Below, one piece after another: positions 7,984 through 14,529 of a stretch of DNA of 16,909 nucleotides. A program made the translations under genes and the position numbers. The first letter of the stretch is position 1. Each line of letters begins with the position of its first letter. The notes beneath the pieces were generated by a model, which worked only from the letters and a program-made list of their open reading frames with translations, was not told the DNA's origin and made no database searches. Source of the stretch: JAAYZK01 sp964535025 (GTDB lineage Bacteria > Planctomycetota > Phycisphaerae > SM23-33 > FEN-1343); assembly GCA_964535025.1 (NCBI GenBank), contig CAZHRW010000111.1, positions 1 to 16,909 of the forward strand. Reading direction: 5' to 3'.

Positions 7984-8257
7984 CCCACGCAGCCTTCGCC
8001 CGGCGGATCTGCTCCGCCTGGTCAACGCGACCGACTTCGGAACGGTGCTGACGGAGTTCCAGCTCCGCCGCCACCGCAACCAGGCCGGCTACACGATCGG
8101 CGACCGGCGCACGGTGGACCTGTTCCGCTACGCCGCCTGGCTGACGCTGGAGTACGCCAAACCCAAGCGCAAGCCGCTGACCTACACCCAGCAGAAGGCC
8201 CGCCAGGCTGAGAGCCCTCAGTGGCAGGGCGAATTCCGCTGGGCTGCAACCACCTGA
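7967..8257 (+). CDS. Small phage-type protein, probably 3'-truncated
   Basis: The GTG at 7967 is preceded by GGGGAGG at an eight-base distance, which fixes the start. The first ~82 residues (RSLRPADLLRLVN, FGTVLTEFQLRRHRNQAG, IGDRRTVDLFRYAAWL) look like a compact helical DNA-binding or small-terminase-like protein. Its place directly before a large-terminase fragment supports a packaging or phage-regulatory role, but I cannot name the family. From about residue 83 (PQWQGEFRWAATT) the frame runs into the terminase region out of phase and stops. I infer that a deletion joined its 3' end to the middle of the terminase gene, so the C-terminus is probably foreign. Confidence 0.5.
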   Translation: MAATIDPRSLRPADLLRLVNATDFGTVLTEFQLRRHRNQAGYTIGDRRTVDLFRYAAWLTLEYAKPKRKPLTYTQQKARQAESPQWQGEFRWAATT

Positions 8258-8694
8258 CGATGTTCGTTGACGTCCAGCAGAAGGTGCTGTTCTGGATGCT
8301 GTGCGCGTGGGAGGAGGATTATACAGGCTACATCATCGACTACGGCACGTGGCCCGACCAGCACCGGCTGTACTTCACGCTACGAGACCTGTGGGCGACT
8401 ATCGGCCGATCGGTGCAGGGCGCAGGCTTGGAGGGGCAGATCTTCGCCGCCTTGGAGAAGCTCTGCGCCGAGCGTCTCTCCCGCGTCTACCGCCGCGAGG
8501 ATGGGGCCGAGATGCGTATCGACCGCTGCCTGATCGATACCAACCGGGGCCAATCCACCGACGTGGTATACCAGTTCTGCCGCCAGAGCAGCTTCGCCGG
8601 CATTCTGCTGCCCAGCCACGCCAAGTATGTCGGGGCGTCCAGCATCCCGTTCAGCGAATACAAGCGCAATCGCGGAGACCGTGTGGGGCTGCAC
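8221..8694 (+). pseudogene. Phage terminase large subunit (GpA-like), nuclease-domain fragment
   Basis: This frame encodes the second half of a GpA-type large terminase, the motor-nuclease that cuts and packages phage DNA. Seen: HLTMFVDVQQKVLFW (start of the nuclease domain with its first Asp), DYGTWPDQ, YFTLRDLW, CLIDTNRGQSTDVVYQFCRQ and SSIPFSEYKRNRGDRVGLH. In intact members the last motif is followed by a Trp-Arg-Ile-Pro type continuation; here it switches at about 8695 to a transposase end. The N-terminal ATPase with Walker motifs, roughly 300 residues or more, is absent. The only ATG (8221) lies at the presumed deletion joint. The protein cannot package DNA. It marks a prophage or phage-like element that once occupied this site. 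Confidence 0.78.
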
Positions 8695-8856
8695 CGCTAC
8701 AACACGGTCCGCCTGCACAGCGCCATCCGGTATATCACGCCGGCCGACGCCTTGGCCGGACGGACCGAGGCGATCCTGACGGCGCGTGACGCGAAACTCG
8801 CCGCCGCGCGAGAGGTCCGCCAGGCCCGGCGGCGGCGGGAGCGCATCGGGGCCTGA
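8695..8856 (+). mobile_element. IS3-type transposase C-terminal remnant
   Basis: Continuing in the same frame as the terminase fragment, the last ~53 codons read RYNTVRLHSAIRYITPADAL, AGRTEAILTARDAKLAAARE and RQARRRR. This is the characteristic end of IS3-family OrfB transposases: YNxxRLHSAIGYxTPxxxL after the DDE catalytic Glu, then a basic helix. All catalytic residues and the rest of the element are missing. The fusion to the terminase is exact and in frame, so a chimeric 211-residue protein could be made if transcribed. I could not identify the right inverted repeat downstream. Confidence 0.82.
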
Positions 8857-9181
8857 CGGACCGGCGATAGCCGATTGACGATGATGATCCGACGTGGGAC
8901 AATACGATCAGCCGACGAAACGGAAGCGGGCTCTGCTGGGAAGCAACCCGCCAGGGATAGCCGGTCGGGACTTCGACAGCCTGTCGAACGGGGAATCCAT
9001 CGGTGTGACAGCCGCGGGGTTCCCGCCCCACGTAGGGCAGGCTGGAGAAGCTCCCCCATGCCTCAGAGAATCCATCCTCCGACAACGACAAACCGTCCGG
9101 TGGTCGGACGGATCAGTACCTTGGCCGAACTGGGCAAGCGCTCAATTGAGGCTGAACCAGTACACAACAGCGGAGCAAACC
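8857..9181. other. Non-coding stretch between transposase remnant and sulfatase
   Basis: This 325-base stretch holds no frame that looks like a protein on either strand. It probably includes the right end of the IS remnant and the promoter of the sulfatase gene, but I cannot place an inverted repeat or a convincing -35/-10 pair. GGAG at 9172-9175, six bases before the ATG at 9182, is the sulfatase ribosome site. Confidence 0.5.
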
Positions 9182-10663
9182 ATGGAACCGACGCGTCGAG
9201 AGTTCCTGCACTATGTGGGCGGCACTGTCGCTTGCGCTGCCCTGGGGACGACCTTAGGCCGGGCCGCTGCGGCCTCTGCGGATAGCGGCGCGCCATTGAA
9301 TGTCCTGCTGTTCACCGCCGATGACATGCATGGCCGTTCGGTGGGCTGCTTCGGCGGCAGGCCGTCCGATCTCACGCCGAACCTCGACCGGTTCGCCACG
9401 CAAGGCATGCGATTCGAGCGTGCTCACGTCGTGGCCGCCATCTGCATGCCCAGCCGAATCGCTCTGTCCACCGGGCTGTACGGCCATCGCAGCGGAGCAA
9501 TGGGATTCCACCATGCCAGGCCGGGCACGCCGAATGCAGTGACCCTCTTCAAGGGAGCCGGTTACCTGACCGGAATCCTCGGCAAGGTCGAGCATTCCAC
9601 CGCCTGCGCCGACGACACCTGGGACTACAGCTTCGATCGCGGCGATCTCGGCAACGGCCGCAACCCGGACATCTACAAACGCCGCTGCGCCGATTTCTTC
9701 GCCAGGTGCAGGGCGGAGAAGAAGCCCTTCTACTTCATGGTCAACTCGCACGATCCTCACCGACCCTTCCACAAGGCCGGCCAGCCCCTCAAGGGGTCGG
9801 TCGAACCGTCCAGGACGTATGGGCCGCAGGAAGTGGACGTCCCCGGCTTCCTGCCCGATCTTCCGGGCGTCCGCGAAGAGATGAGCACCTACCTCAATTC
9901 GGTCCGCCGTTGCGACGACACCTTCGGTCGGACGATGGAGGCCCTTCAGGAAGCGGGGTACGACGACAACACGCTGGTGGTCTTCCTCTCCGACAACGGC
10001 ATCGCCATGCCCTTCGCCAAGGCCAACTGCTATCTGGCCAGCACGCGCACGCCGCTGATCGTGCGCTGGCCCGGGTGCGTCCGCCCCGGCAGCGCGGACA
10101 GCCGGCACTTCGTTTCCGGCGTCGACTTCCTGCCGACGGTTCTCGATGCGACCGGGCTTGCGACCCCGGCTCGGCTTGATGGACGGTCGATGGTGCCTCT
10201 GCTCAAGGAACGGCCTCAAACGGGGCGGGATGAAGTATTCACTCAGATAGACTATCTCATCAGTAAGGACGCCGTCCCCATGCGCTGCGTGCAGAACGAG
10301 CGTTACGGGTACATTTTCAATCCCTGGAGCGATGGCGAATTCCGGTATAGGAACAACAACGAAGGCCAGGCCATGAAGGCCATGCAACAGACCGCCCGGA
10401 CTGATGACCGTATCGCGGCGCGCGTGGATCTGTTTCGCCATCGCGTGATCGAGGAGTTCTATGATCTGCAACGGGATCCTGACTGCCTGGCCAATCTGAT
10501 AGACGACCCCGCAGTGGCCAGCGCGCGGGAGGCCCTCACCACCCGTCTGCGTGCCTGGATGGTGGAAACGGAGGATCCGGCCCTTGCCGCGTTCGACCTG
10601 CGTCACGATCGCAGGGCGTGCCGTGCTGCCATGGAGGCGGCCTTTATGCGCGTCGGCCAGTGA
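9182..10663 (+). CDS. Tat-exported type I sulfatase
   Basis: A complete 493-residue formylglycine-dependent sulfatase. The N-terminus (TRREFLHYVGGTVACAALG) is a twin-arginine-like signal, pointing to export as a folded protein. D47-D48 in TADDMHG bind the metal. C88 in CMPSRIALSTG is the canonical C-x-P-S-R modification site, which needs a formylglycine-generating enzyme not present here. H190 and H193 lie in SHDPHRPF, D271-N272 in SDNG, and K280 in FAKANCY. A YDLQRDPDCLANL block ends the family-typical C-terminus. I chose ATG 9182 over the upstream open frame (to 8894) because it has GGAG six bases before it and places the Tat signal at the start. Substrate is unknown; relatives act on sulfated glycans. 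It stands alone between mobile remnants, yet all key residues are intact. Confidence 0.93.
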   Translation: MEPTRREFLHYVGGTVACAALGTTLGRAAAASADSGAPLNVLLFTADDMHGRSVGCFGGRPSDLTPNLDRFATQGMRFERAHVVAAICMPSRIALSTGLYGHRSGAMGFHHARPGTPNAVTLFKGAGYLTGILGKVEHSTACADDTWDYSFDRGDLGNGRNPDIYKRRCADFFARCRAEKKPFYFMVNSHDPHRPFHKAGQPLKGSVEPSRTYGPQEVDVPGFLPDLPGVREEMSTYLNSVRRCDDTFGRTMEALQEAGYDDNTLVVFLSDNGIAMPFAKANCYLASTRTPLIVRWPGCVRPGSADSRHFVSGVDFLPTVLDATGLATPARLDGRSMVPLLKERPQTGRDEVFTQIDYLISKDAVPMRCVQNERYGYIFNPWSDGEFRYRNNNEGQAMKAMQQTARTDDRIAARVDLFRHRVIEEFYDLQRDPDCLANLIDDPAVASAREALTTRLRAWMVETEDPALAAFDLRHDRRACRAAMEAAFMRVGQ

Positions 10664-10693
10664 GCCGGGATGCGGACAGCGGCGACAGTCTAT

Positions 10694-10714
10694 CCCGCCC
10701 CTCATGAGGGTGGG
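10694..10714 (+). terminator. Palindromic hairpin after the sulfatase gene
   Basis: CCCTCATGAGGG at 10699-10710 is a perfect palindrome, with CCC and GGG arms further out (10694-10696, 10712-10714). It lies 30 bases after the sulfatase stop and may act as its terminator, but no T-run follows. It also falls almost exactly at the broken end of the group II intron, so it may have another origin. Confidence 0.3.
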
Positions 10715-10977
10715 CTACAATCATGACGGCCTTCTACGCCCGACGTGCGTTTGCCCTTGTTCTGGGTGACTCGTTTGACCGCCAGGGCTTTGGCGGCGAA
10801 CGAGCGGGTCAGGATGTGCGACAGGGACTTGACCTTGCCGTGACGTCCTTCCCGTTGTGCCTTCACGATTCGTGCCTGAAGTTTCCGTACCGACCGCTCG
10901 GTGTGATCCCAGTCAACGGAATCCCAGTCGAGTTGCCCGGAGACGCGCACGGCATCCGTTTTCGGAGTGTCGTTCAT
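10702..10977 (-). pseudogene. Group II intron reverse transcriptase, N-terminal domain only
   Basis: The minus strand encodes the RVT_N domain that opens group II intron reverse transcriptase/maturase proteins: WDSVDWDHTERSVRKLQARI, AQREGRHGKVKSLSHILTRS, FAAKALAVKRVTQNKGKRTS and GVEG. Similarity stops at about base 10729, just where the family continues into the polymerase fingers. Eight unrelated codons then lead to a stop at 10702. The palm (YADD), thumb and maturase domains are missing. I chose ATG 10977 (MNDTPK) over ATG 10986 because AAAGGAG lies 11 bases before it but only two before the other. The fragment could not support splicing or mobility. Confidence 0.85.
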
Positions 10978-11288
10978 GGTTCGCATTTCTCCTTTGCGCA
11001 GGTTTCTTCATACGTCTTCGTGTGTAGAGACCAGTCCGAAGTGGGCACGCTTTCGCGTTGTGGCAACACACTGCTATCCCGGCCATTACTGCCGGGCCTT
11101 CGCTTCTTCGGACATCCCATACCCGCAGCACGCCTATGGGCGGACCTTGCGGTACGCTTTCCCGAGGGGAGACGTACGGGCTTACCTTGTTTCATCTGGG
11201 GGACGGGACGGGTTAGGCTCTGCCTTTTCGCTGGGGACCATGTTGTCTGCGAGAACGGAACCAGCCGCCGTTCTACCGGTTCCCGCAC
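10729..11288 (-). mobile_element. Truncated group II intron, 5' part, antisense to PKD remnant
   Basis: The ~310 bases upstream of the RT fragment (minus strand) carry no protein gene and several short stem-forming segments, as expected for ribozyme domain I and the start of domain IV. The putative 5' end is GTGCG at 11288-11284 on the minus strand, matching the GUGYG rule for group II introns; GTGTG two bases earlier also fits. Beta-helix/PKD coding similarity on the plus strand begins at about 11292, which supports this boundary. Domains V and VI and the 3' splice site are absent, so the element is dead. The exact border is uncertain by a few tens of bases because the plus frame stays open a little further left. 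Confidence 0.6.
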
Positions 11289-11291
11289 ACC

Positions 11292-12553
11292 TTCGAAGGA
11301 AACGTCTACCACACCGGCGAGCCGTGCCCGTTCAACACCGTTGCCTCGGAGGGCTCGCCGCCGACCGCCGACGCCGGGGCCGATCAGACCGTCATGGACG
11401 CCGATGACAATGGCGGCGAACTCATCGCCCTGGACGGGGCCGGTTCGGAGGACTGGGACGGAACGATCATCAGTTGGATCTGGGATGAGGATCTCGCCCC
11501 CATCGGCACGGGCACGATGCCCACAGTGTCGTTCGCCGTGGGAGCATACACCGTGACGCTCACCGTCACCGACGATGACGATCTCACCGGAACCGACACT
11601 GTCGTCATCACCGTCAATCCTTACCAGCCCAACAGCCCGCCGACGGCCGATGCCGGATTCGACCAGACCGTCGCCGACATGGACCAGGACGGCAGCGAAA
11701 CCGTTCCCCTGGATGGCTCAGCCTCCCATGACGTCGACGGCACCATCGTCAGCTAGGCCTGGACGCTGGACGACGTGCCGATCGCCACCAGCGTCGCGGC
11801 GGACGTCGCGCTCGGCGTCGGAACCCATACGATCGACCTGGCCGTCACCGACGATGACGGGGCCACCGGCTCCGACAGCGTCACCATCACCGTCGCCGCC
11901 GGCGCCACCGGCGGGAACATCTACGTGATCGCAGGCCGCGGCGCCGATCAGCAGATCGGCAGCGACGGCGGCCTCGTGTGGAACGGGCAGGCCTACCTGC
12001 GGGTCGGCGGCGCCAACAACGGCATCGACTCCTGCGGGGTCTTGGTCTTTCAACTGCCCGCGCTAGGCGAGGGCCAGACGGTCTCGAAGGCCAACCTCAG
12101 CGTCCGGCTGAACTCCATCACCAATTCGCCTTCCAGCCACGTGGATCTGTACGGCCTGGGCTATCGTGTCGGGGCGGCCGTCCAGGCTGACGACTACTAC
12201 CTGGGACCCTACGACGGCGACACGACCGACGCCACGGCCATCCAAGATGATCTTGCCGGCCCGTCGACGCCCTCGGGGACGCTGAACACCTTCGGCGCCG
12301 GCGACAGCGCCCTGGCGTCTTATCTCGCGGCCCAGTGTGCCGCCGGCGCCCAGGGCAACTACGTCTTCCTGCGTCCAGTCCCGACTCCAACGAGATCAAC
12401 AACTACTACTGGACGTTCTCAATCGCCAACGATGTGCAGGTCCCCGTATTGACGATCATCACTTCGTCCGCCGCCACACCCGGCGATGCCGACGGCGACG
12501 TGGATCTCGACGACTTCGTCATCCTCAAGACCAACTTCGGCGCAACTCACTGA
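11292..12553 (+). pseudogene. 3' half of a beta-helix/PKD gene with dockerin-like end
   Basis: This is a second broken relative of the 1113-residue secreted protein. From 11292 it reads FEGNVYHTGEP, matching FKGNILHTGDP at about residue 264 of the relative, then two PKD-like units (PPTADAGADQTV, PPTADAGFDQTV). TAG at 11754-11756 interrupts the second unit where the relative has a Tyr codon (TAC to TAG). The frame continues through the DNRLRE-like domain (VDLYGLGY, YDGDTTDAT, NYVFLRP). One base is missing at about 12376, after which SPDSNEINNYYWTF follows in the next frame. The end, GDADGDVDLDDFVILKTNFG, is a dockerin-like calcium-binding repeat that the intact relative lacks. The 5' half is replaced by the intron remnant. 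Confidence 0.82.
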
Positions 12554-12598
12554 CCGCCGATCTTCACCCGCAGCGATCAGGTAACGGCGCTGAGAGAC

Positions 12599-12943
12599 AT
12601 GGTCCTGTATCTGTTCTGCCCGCTCATCGTCCATAGTATTGCAGCAGGGCTTGTCATCGCGCGAGTGCTCTTTCCCATGATCGGAGGATCTCCGTATTCT
12701 GTATATGCCTTCCGCATCATCTACGGCTTCTTCGCTATCTTTGCAACCTACCTCTCCTACTCGGCCTTCCGTTTCCTGTTCATCCTCGCCAACAAGCGTC
12801 TAATATGGCTGAACGGTCGCGTTCGTCGTCGCAGCCAGCCGAACTGCACGAGGGCTGAACTCCCTTACGAATGCCAGGAGTCCCCCAACAGCCCAGGGAC
12901 TCAATTCATTCACCACCTTCCACAGGAAGATGAAGCGAGGTGA
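12599..12943 (+). CDS. Small membrane protein, unknown function
   Basis: A 114-residue product with two hydrophobic segments, at about residues 3-28 (LYLFCPLIVHSIAAGLVIAR) and 35-63 (YAFRIIYGFFAIFATYLSYS), followed by a basic stretch (NGRVRRRSQ) and a hydrophilic tail. The pattern fits a two-span inner-membrane protein with a cytoplasmic C-terminus. The ribosome site is weak (GAGAG a few bases before the ATG). It begins 45 bases after the PKD remnant and is convergent with the membrane protein at 13094. I do not recognise a family, and the tail looks low in structure, so this could be partly spurious. Confidence 0.45.
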   Translation: MVLYLFCPLIVHSIAAGLVIARVLFPMIGGSPYSVYAFRIIYGFFAIFATYLSYSAFRFLFILANKRLIWLNGRVRRRSQPNCTRAELPYECQESPNSPGTQFIHHLPQEDEAR

Positions 12944-13093
12944 TCACACCTGTGGCCTGCACCTGTGGTGCGCGTCCGGTGTGAACCCGTCTGGTAACCA
13001 CTCACCACCACCGCGATGCTCGGCCTAGCCAGGGGACCTCACATGGCCCCCGCCACTGAGTACCCCAGAACTCGTTTGAGCTCTTGTACCTGT

Positions 13094-13483
13094 TCACAGC
13101 CTCTTCATAAACTCACCAGACAGGAAGGCGAATGAGGCCAACAGAGCTGCCTCTTTCATCATGAAGCAGATGAAAGCTGGACGGTCCAACCACCATGGCT
13201 TCTCCGCGTCGCCATCGATGGCGTTCTTCATCTCCCACATCCTCTTCTCTTCCCTACGCGTCCACCATCTCAACAAGAGGGCCCCAAGCAGTAACTGCAC
13301 CAGGTCGAAGAAGAAGAAGGCCACCAGCGCAAGCAGTGATCGCAGTACCCAGGGCGGAAAGGATGCTTCGGGTGTCCGGAAGAACCAGCAGGCCGCCCCA
13401 AGCACCAGACCGAGCTTGCGGCTCTGGTCCGTGACGTCCTTTGTATAGGTTGTGTAGCGCTCCCAGCATTCTGAGAGTTTCAT
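13094..13483 (-). CDS. Small membrane protein, three hydrophobic segments
   Basis: A 129-residue protein beginning MKLSECWERYTTYTKD, with hydrophobic segments at about residues 24-36, 47-73 (SLLALVAFFFFDLVQLLLGA) and 102-123 (ICFMMKEAALLASFAFLSG). A charged loop (WWTRREEKRMWEMK) separates the last two. The ATG overlaps the stop of the preceding 44-residue gene as ATGA, so translation is probably coupled; AAAAGG also lies upstream. Size, topology and company (an HNH nuclease and tiny genes) resemble phage accessory or holin-like proteins, but no family match is evident and this is only a suggestion. Confidence 0.7.
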   Translation of the reverse strand: MKLSECWERYTTYTKDVTDQSRKLGLVLGAACWFFRTPEASFPPWVLRSLLALVAFFFFDLVQLLLGALLLRWWTRREEKRMWEMKNAIDGDAEKPWWLDRPAFICFMMKEAALLASFAFLSGEFMKRL

Positions 13484-13614
13484 CTTGGCCTTTTCGGATT
13501 GTCGCGTGTGCCTGGGTTGCCGGTTGGCGCGGGTCGCTGAGGCGGAGTTGCTGGCGGCTTCGGCGTAGCCGGAGCCGGCGAGCCCGAGGCTGGTTTGTTG
13601 CTGCTGCTATCCAT
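13480..13614 (-). CDS. 44-residue proline-rich protein
   Basis: A short gene with a good ribosome site (GGAG six bases before ATG 13614). The product begins MDSSSNKPASGSPAPATPKP and continues rich in Pro, Ala and Thr, ending in NPKRPR; it is hydrophilic and basic with no predicted fold. Its TGA (13482-13480) overlaps the next gene's ATG in an ATGA arrangement. That overlap and the ribosome site are the evidence for translation, as composition alone would not be convincing. It could be a disordered partner or leader of the downstream membrane protein. Confidence 0.55.
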   Translation of the reverse strand: MDSSSNKPASGSPAPATPKPPATPPQRPAPTGNPGTRDNPKRPR

Positions 13615-13680
13615 GTGTCACTCCAAGTGCACGCCGAGCTTCACCTCGGTATCTCCCTCACTCGTCCAACATCGCTTCCA

Positions 13681-14001
13681 TTACTGCGCAGCCGATGTCG
13701 CACAAGACCAATTCGGGTAGTTGTCGCCCTTATGCCGGTTGTTCTCCCATTGGAGCGGCTGCAGATTTGAGAGCGAATCCGTACCGCCCCTGGAGACCGG
13801 CATGACGTGGTCGATCTCCCAGCCTGTGCCGTCATGCACGGTCTTGCCGTAGTTGGCAAACTCGATCCAGGCATTGCAGGCGTCCTTTCGGCGAACGGCA
13901 GGGTCTACGCCAGGCACAATCCTGGCCTTCCGCCACACAGCAACAATGGTGTCCTGCGTGAACCCATGTCCAGTAGTAGTCGTGTTCTGCTTCCTAGTCA
14001 T
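13681..14001 (-). CDS. HNH endonuclease family protein
   Basis: A 106-residue protein with a compact HNH (beta-beta-alpha metal) nuclease motif: W61-E-I-D64-H65-V-M-P-V-S-R-G-G, then N79-L-Q-P-L and N87-N88-R-H-K91. The DH pair and the following Asn and His are in the canonical order for a metal-dependent DNA nick or cut. Before it, RRKDACNAWIEFANYG is the usual substrate-facing helix of small HNH proteins. No zinc CxxC pairs are seen. GAGGA lies nine bases before the ATG. It is the first of three minus-strand genes, 66 bases ahead of the 44-residue gene, and is divergent from the winged-helix gene at 14185. Such proteins are frequent in phages, often near packaging genes; restriction or homing roles are alternatives. 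Confidence 0.85.
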   Translation of the reverse strand: MTRKQNTTTTGHGFTQDTIVAVWRKARIVPGVDPAVRRKDACNAWIEFANYGKTVHDGTGWEIDHVMPVSRGGTDSLSNLQPLQWENNRHKGDNYPNWSCATSAAQ

Positions 14002-14133
14002 TCTGCTGTATCCTCACACTGAAAAATGAACCATTCCCACAATGACAAGCTCAGTCGCCCCACTCAGGGCGACAATCGTTCAACTCGTCCTCAGGAGCGG
14101 TCAGAAACACAAGGAGTTGTTGCGCGTAACCAA

Positions 14134-14159
14134 GGGCGGGCCGTCGCGGCTCGCCCTTT
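14134..14159 (+). terminator. Hairpin with short T-tract in divergent region
   Basis: GGGCGGGCCG (14134-14143) pairs with CGGCTCGCCC (14147-14156), ten base pairs with one G-U and a TCG loop, followed by TTT and C. It precedes the winged-helix gene by about 25 bases, so it may attenuate a leader or end a transcript entering from the left. Confidence 0.4.
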
Positions 14160-14184
14160 CTCATGCGCCAGGAACGGGGGCTGA

Positions 14185-14460
14185 ATGTGGGCGCGCTTGG
14201 GTCATCTGCCGACCAACAGCGAGCGCGTGGTGTATCACCGCGAGTACGGACGGCTGGAGCACATGGGCCTGATCGAACGGCTCCGCCACGGCGGCGGGCG
14301 GCGAACAACGCACCTGAAGCTCACCCGGGTTGGCCGGCGCGTTGCGGAGGGCATGCTCGCCGCCGAGTATGAGCCGGAAGCCGACGAGGACATTGACTGG
14401 TCCAACGTGGAGTTCACTCCCGTCGAGATGCCGGGCGAGGATGGGCCGACGCTGCCGTGA
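14185..14460 (+). CDS. Winged-helix DNA-binding protein
   Basis: A 91-residue protein whose middle is a winged-helix core: LPTNSERVVYHREYGRLEHM forms the recognition helix region, GLIERLRHGGGRRTTHLKLT the hairpin wing, and TRVGRRVAEGML the closing helix. The tail is acidic (PEADEDIDWSNVEF). The N-terminus is short for a complete winged helix, lacking the usual first helix; since a stop lies directly before the ATG, the 5' end may be lost or the protein may be a minimal version. GGGGG precedes the ATG by a few bases. It is divergent from the HNH gene and convergent with the HARE-HTH gene. It could regulate the nearby small genes, which is inference. Confidence 0.6.
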   Translation: MWARLGHLPTNSERVVYHREYGRLEHMGLIERLRHGGGRRTTHLKLTRVGRRVAEGMLAAEYEPEADEDIDWSNVEFTPVEMPGEDGPTLP

Positions 14461-14478
14461 CGGTCACGTCCAAGAGCA

Positions 14479-14502
14479 ACACCCCGGCGGCGACCGGGGT
14501 GT
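14479..14502. terminator. Bidirectional hairpin between convergent genes
   Basis: ACACCCCGG at 14479-14487 pairs perfectly with CCGGGGTGT at 14494-14502 around a six-base loop. It sits between the convergent stops at 14460 and 14530, the expected place for a shared terminator, though neither side has a T-run. Confidence 0.55.
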
Positions 14503-14529
14503 CTGGCGAGAGGGTGAACGGTACCGGGG

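Noticed and set aside
8894..9181. A longer N-terminus for the second sulfatase starting at 8894
   Set aside because: The 96 extra residues have no family likeness and would bury the Tat signal; the ATG at 9182 has a proper ribosome site.
10723..11556. A 277-codon plus-strand frame over the intron remnant
   Set aside because: It is antisense to the RT fragment, has no motifs, and enters the PKD remnant out of phase.
12944..13030. ACCTGTGG repeats and a short AGGTG/CACCT hairpin taken as a possible terminator or attachment site
   Set aside because: The repeats are short, the stem is five pairs without a T-run, and no integrase or tRNA is nearby.
14026..14184. A 52-codon plus-strand frame ending directly before the winged-helix ATG
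   Set aside because: There is no ribosome site, the composition is unstructured and it contains the hairpin at 14134-14159; more likely leader DNA.
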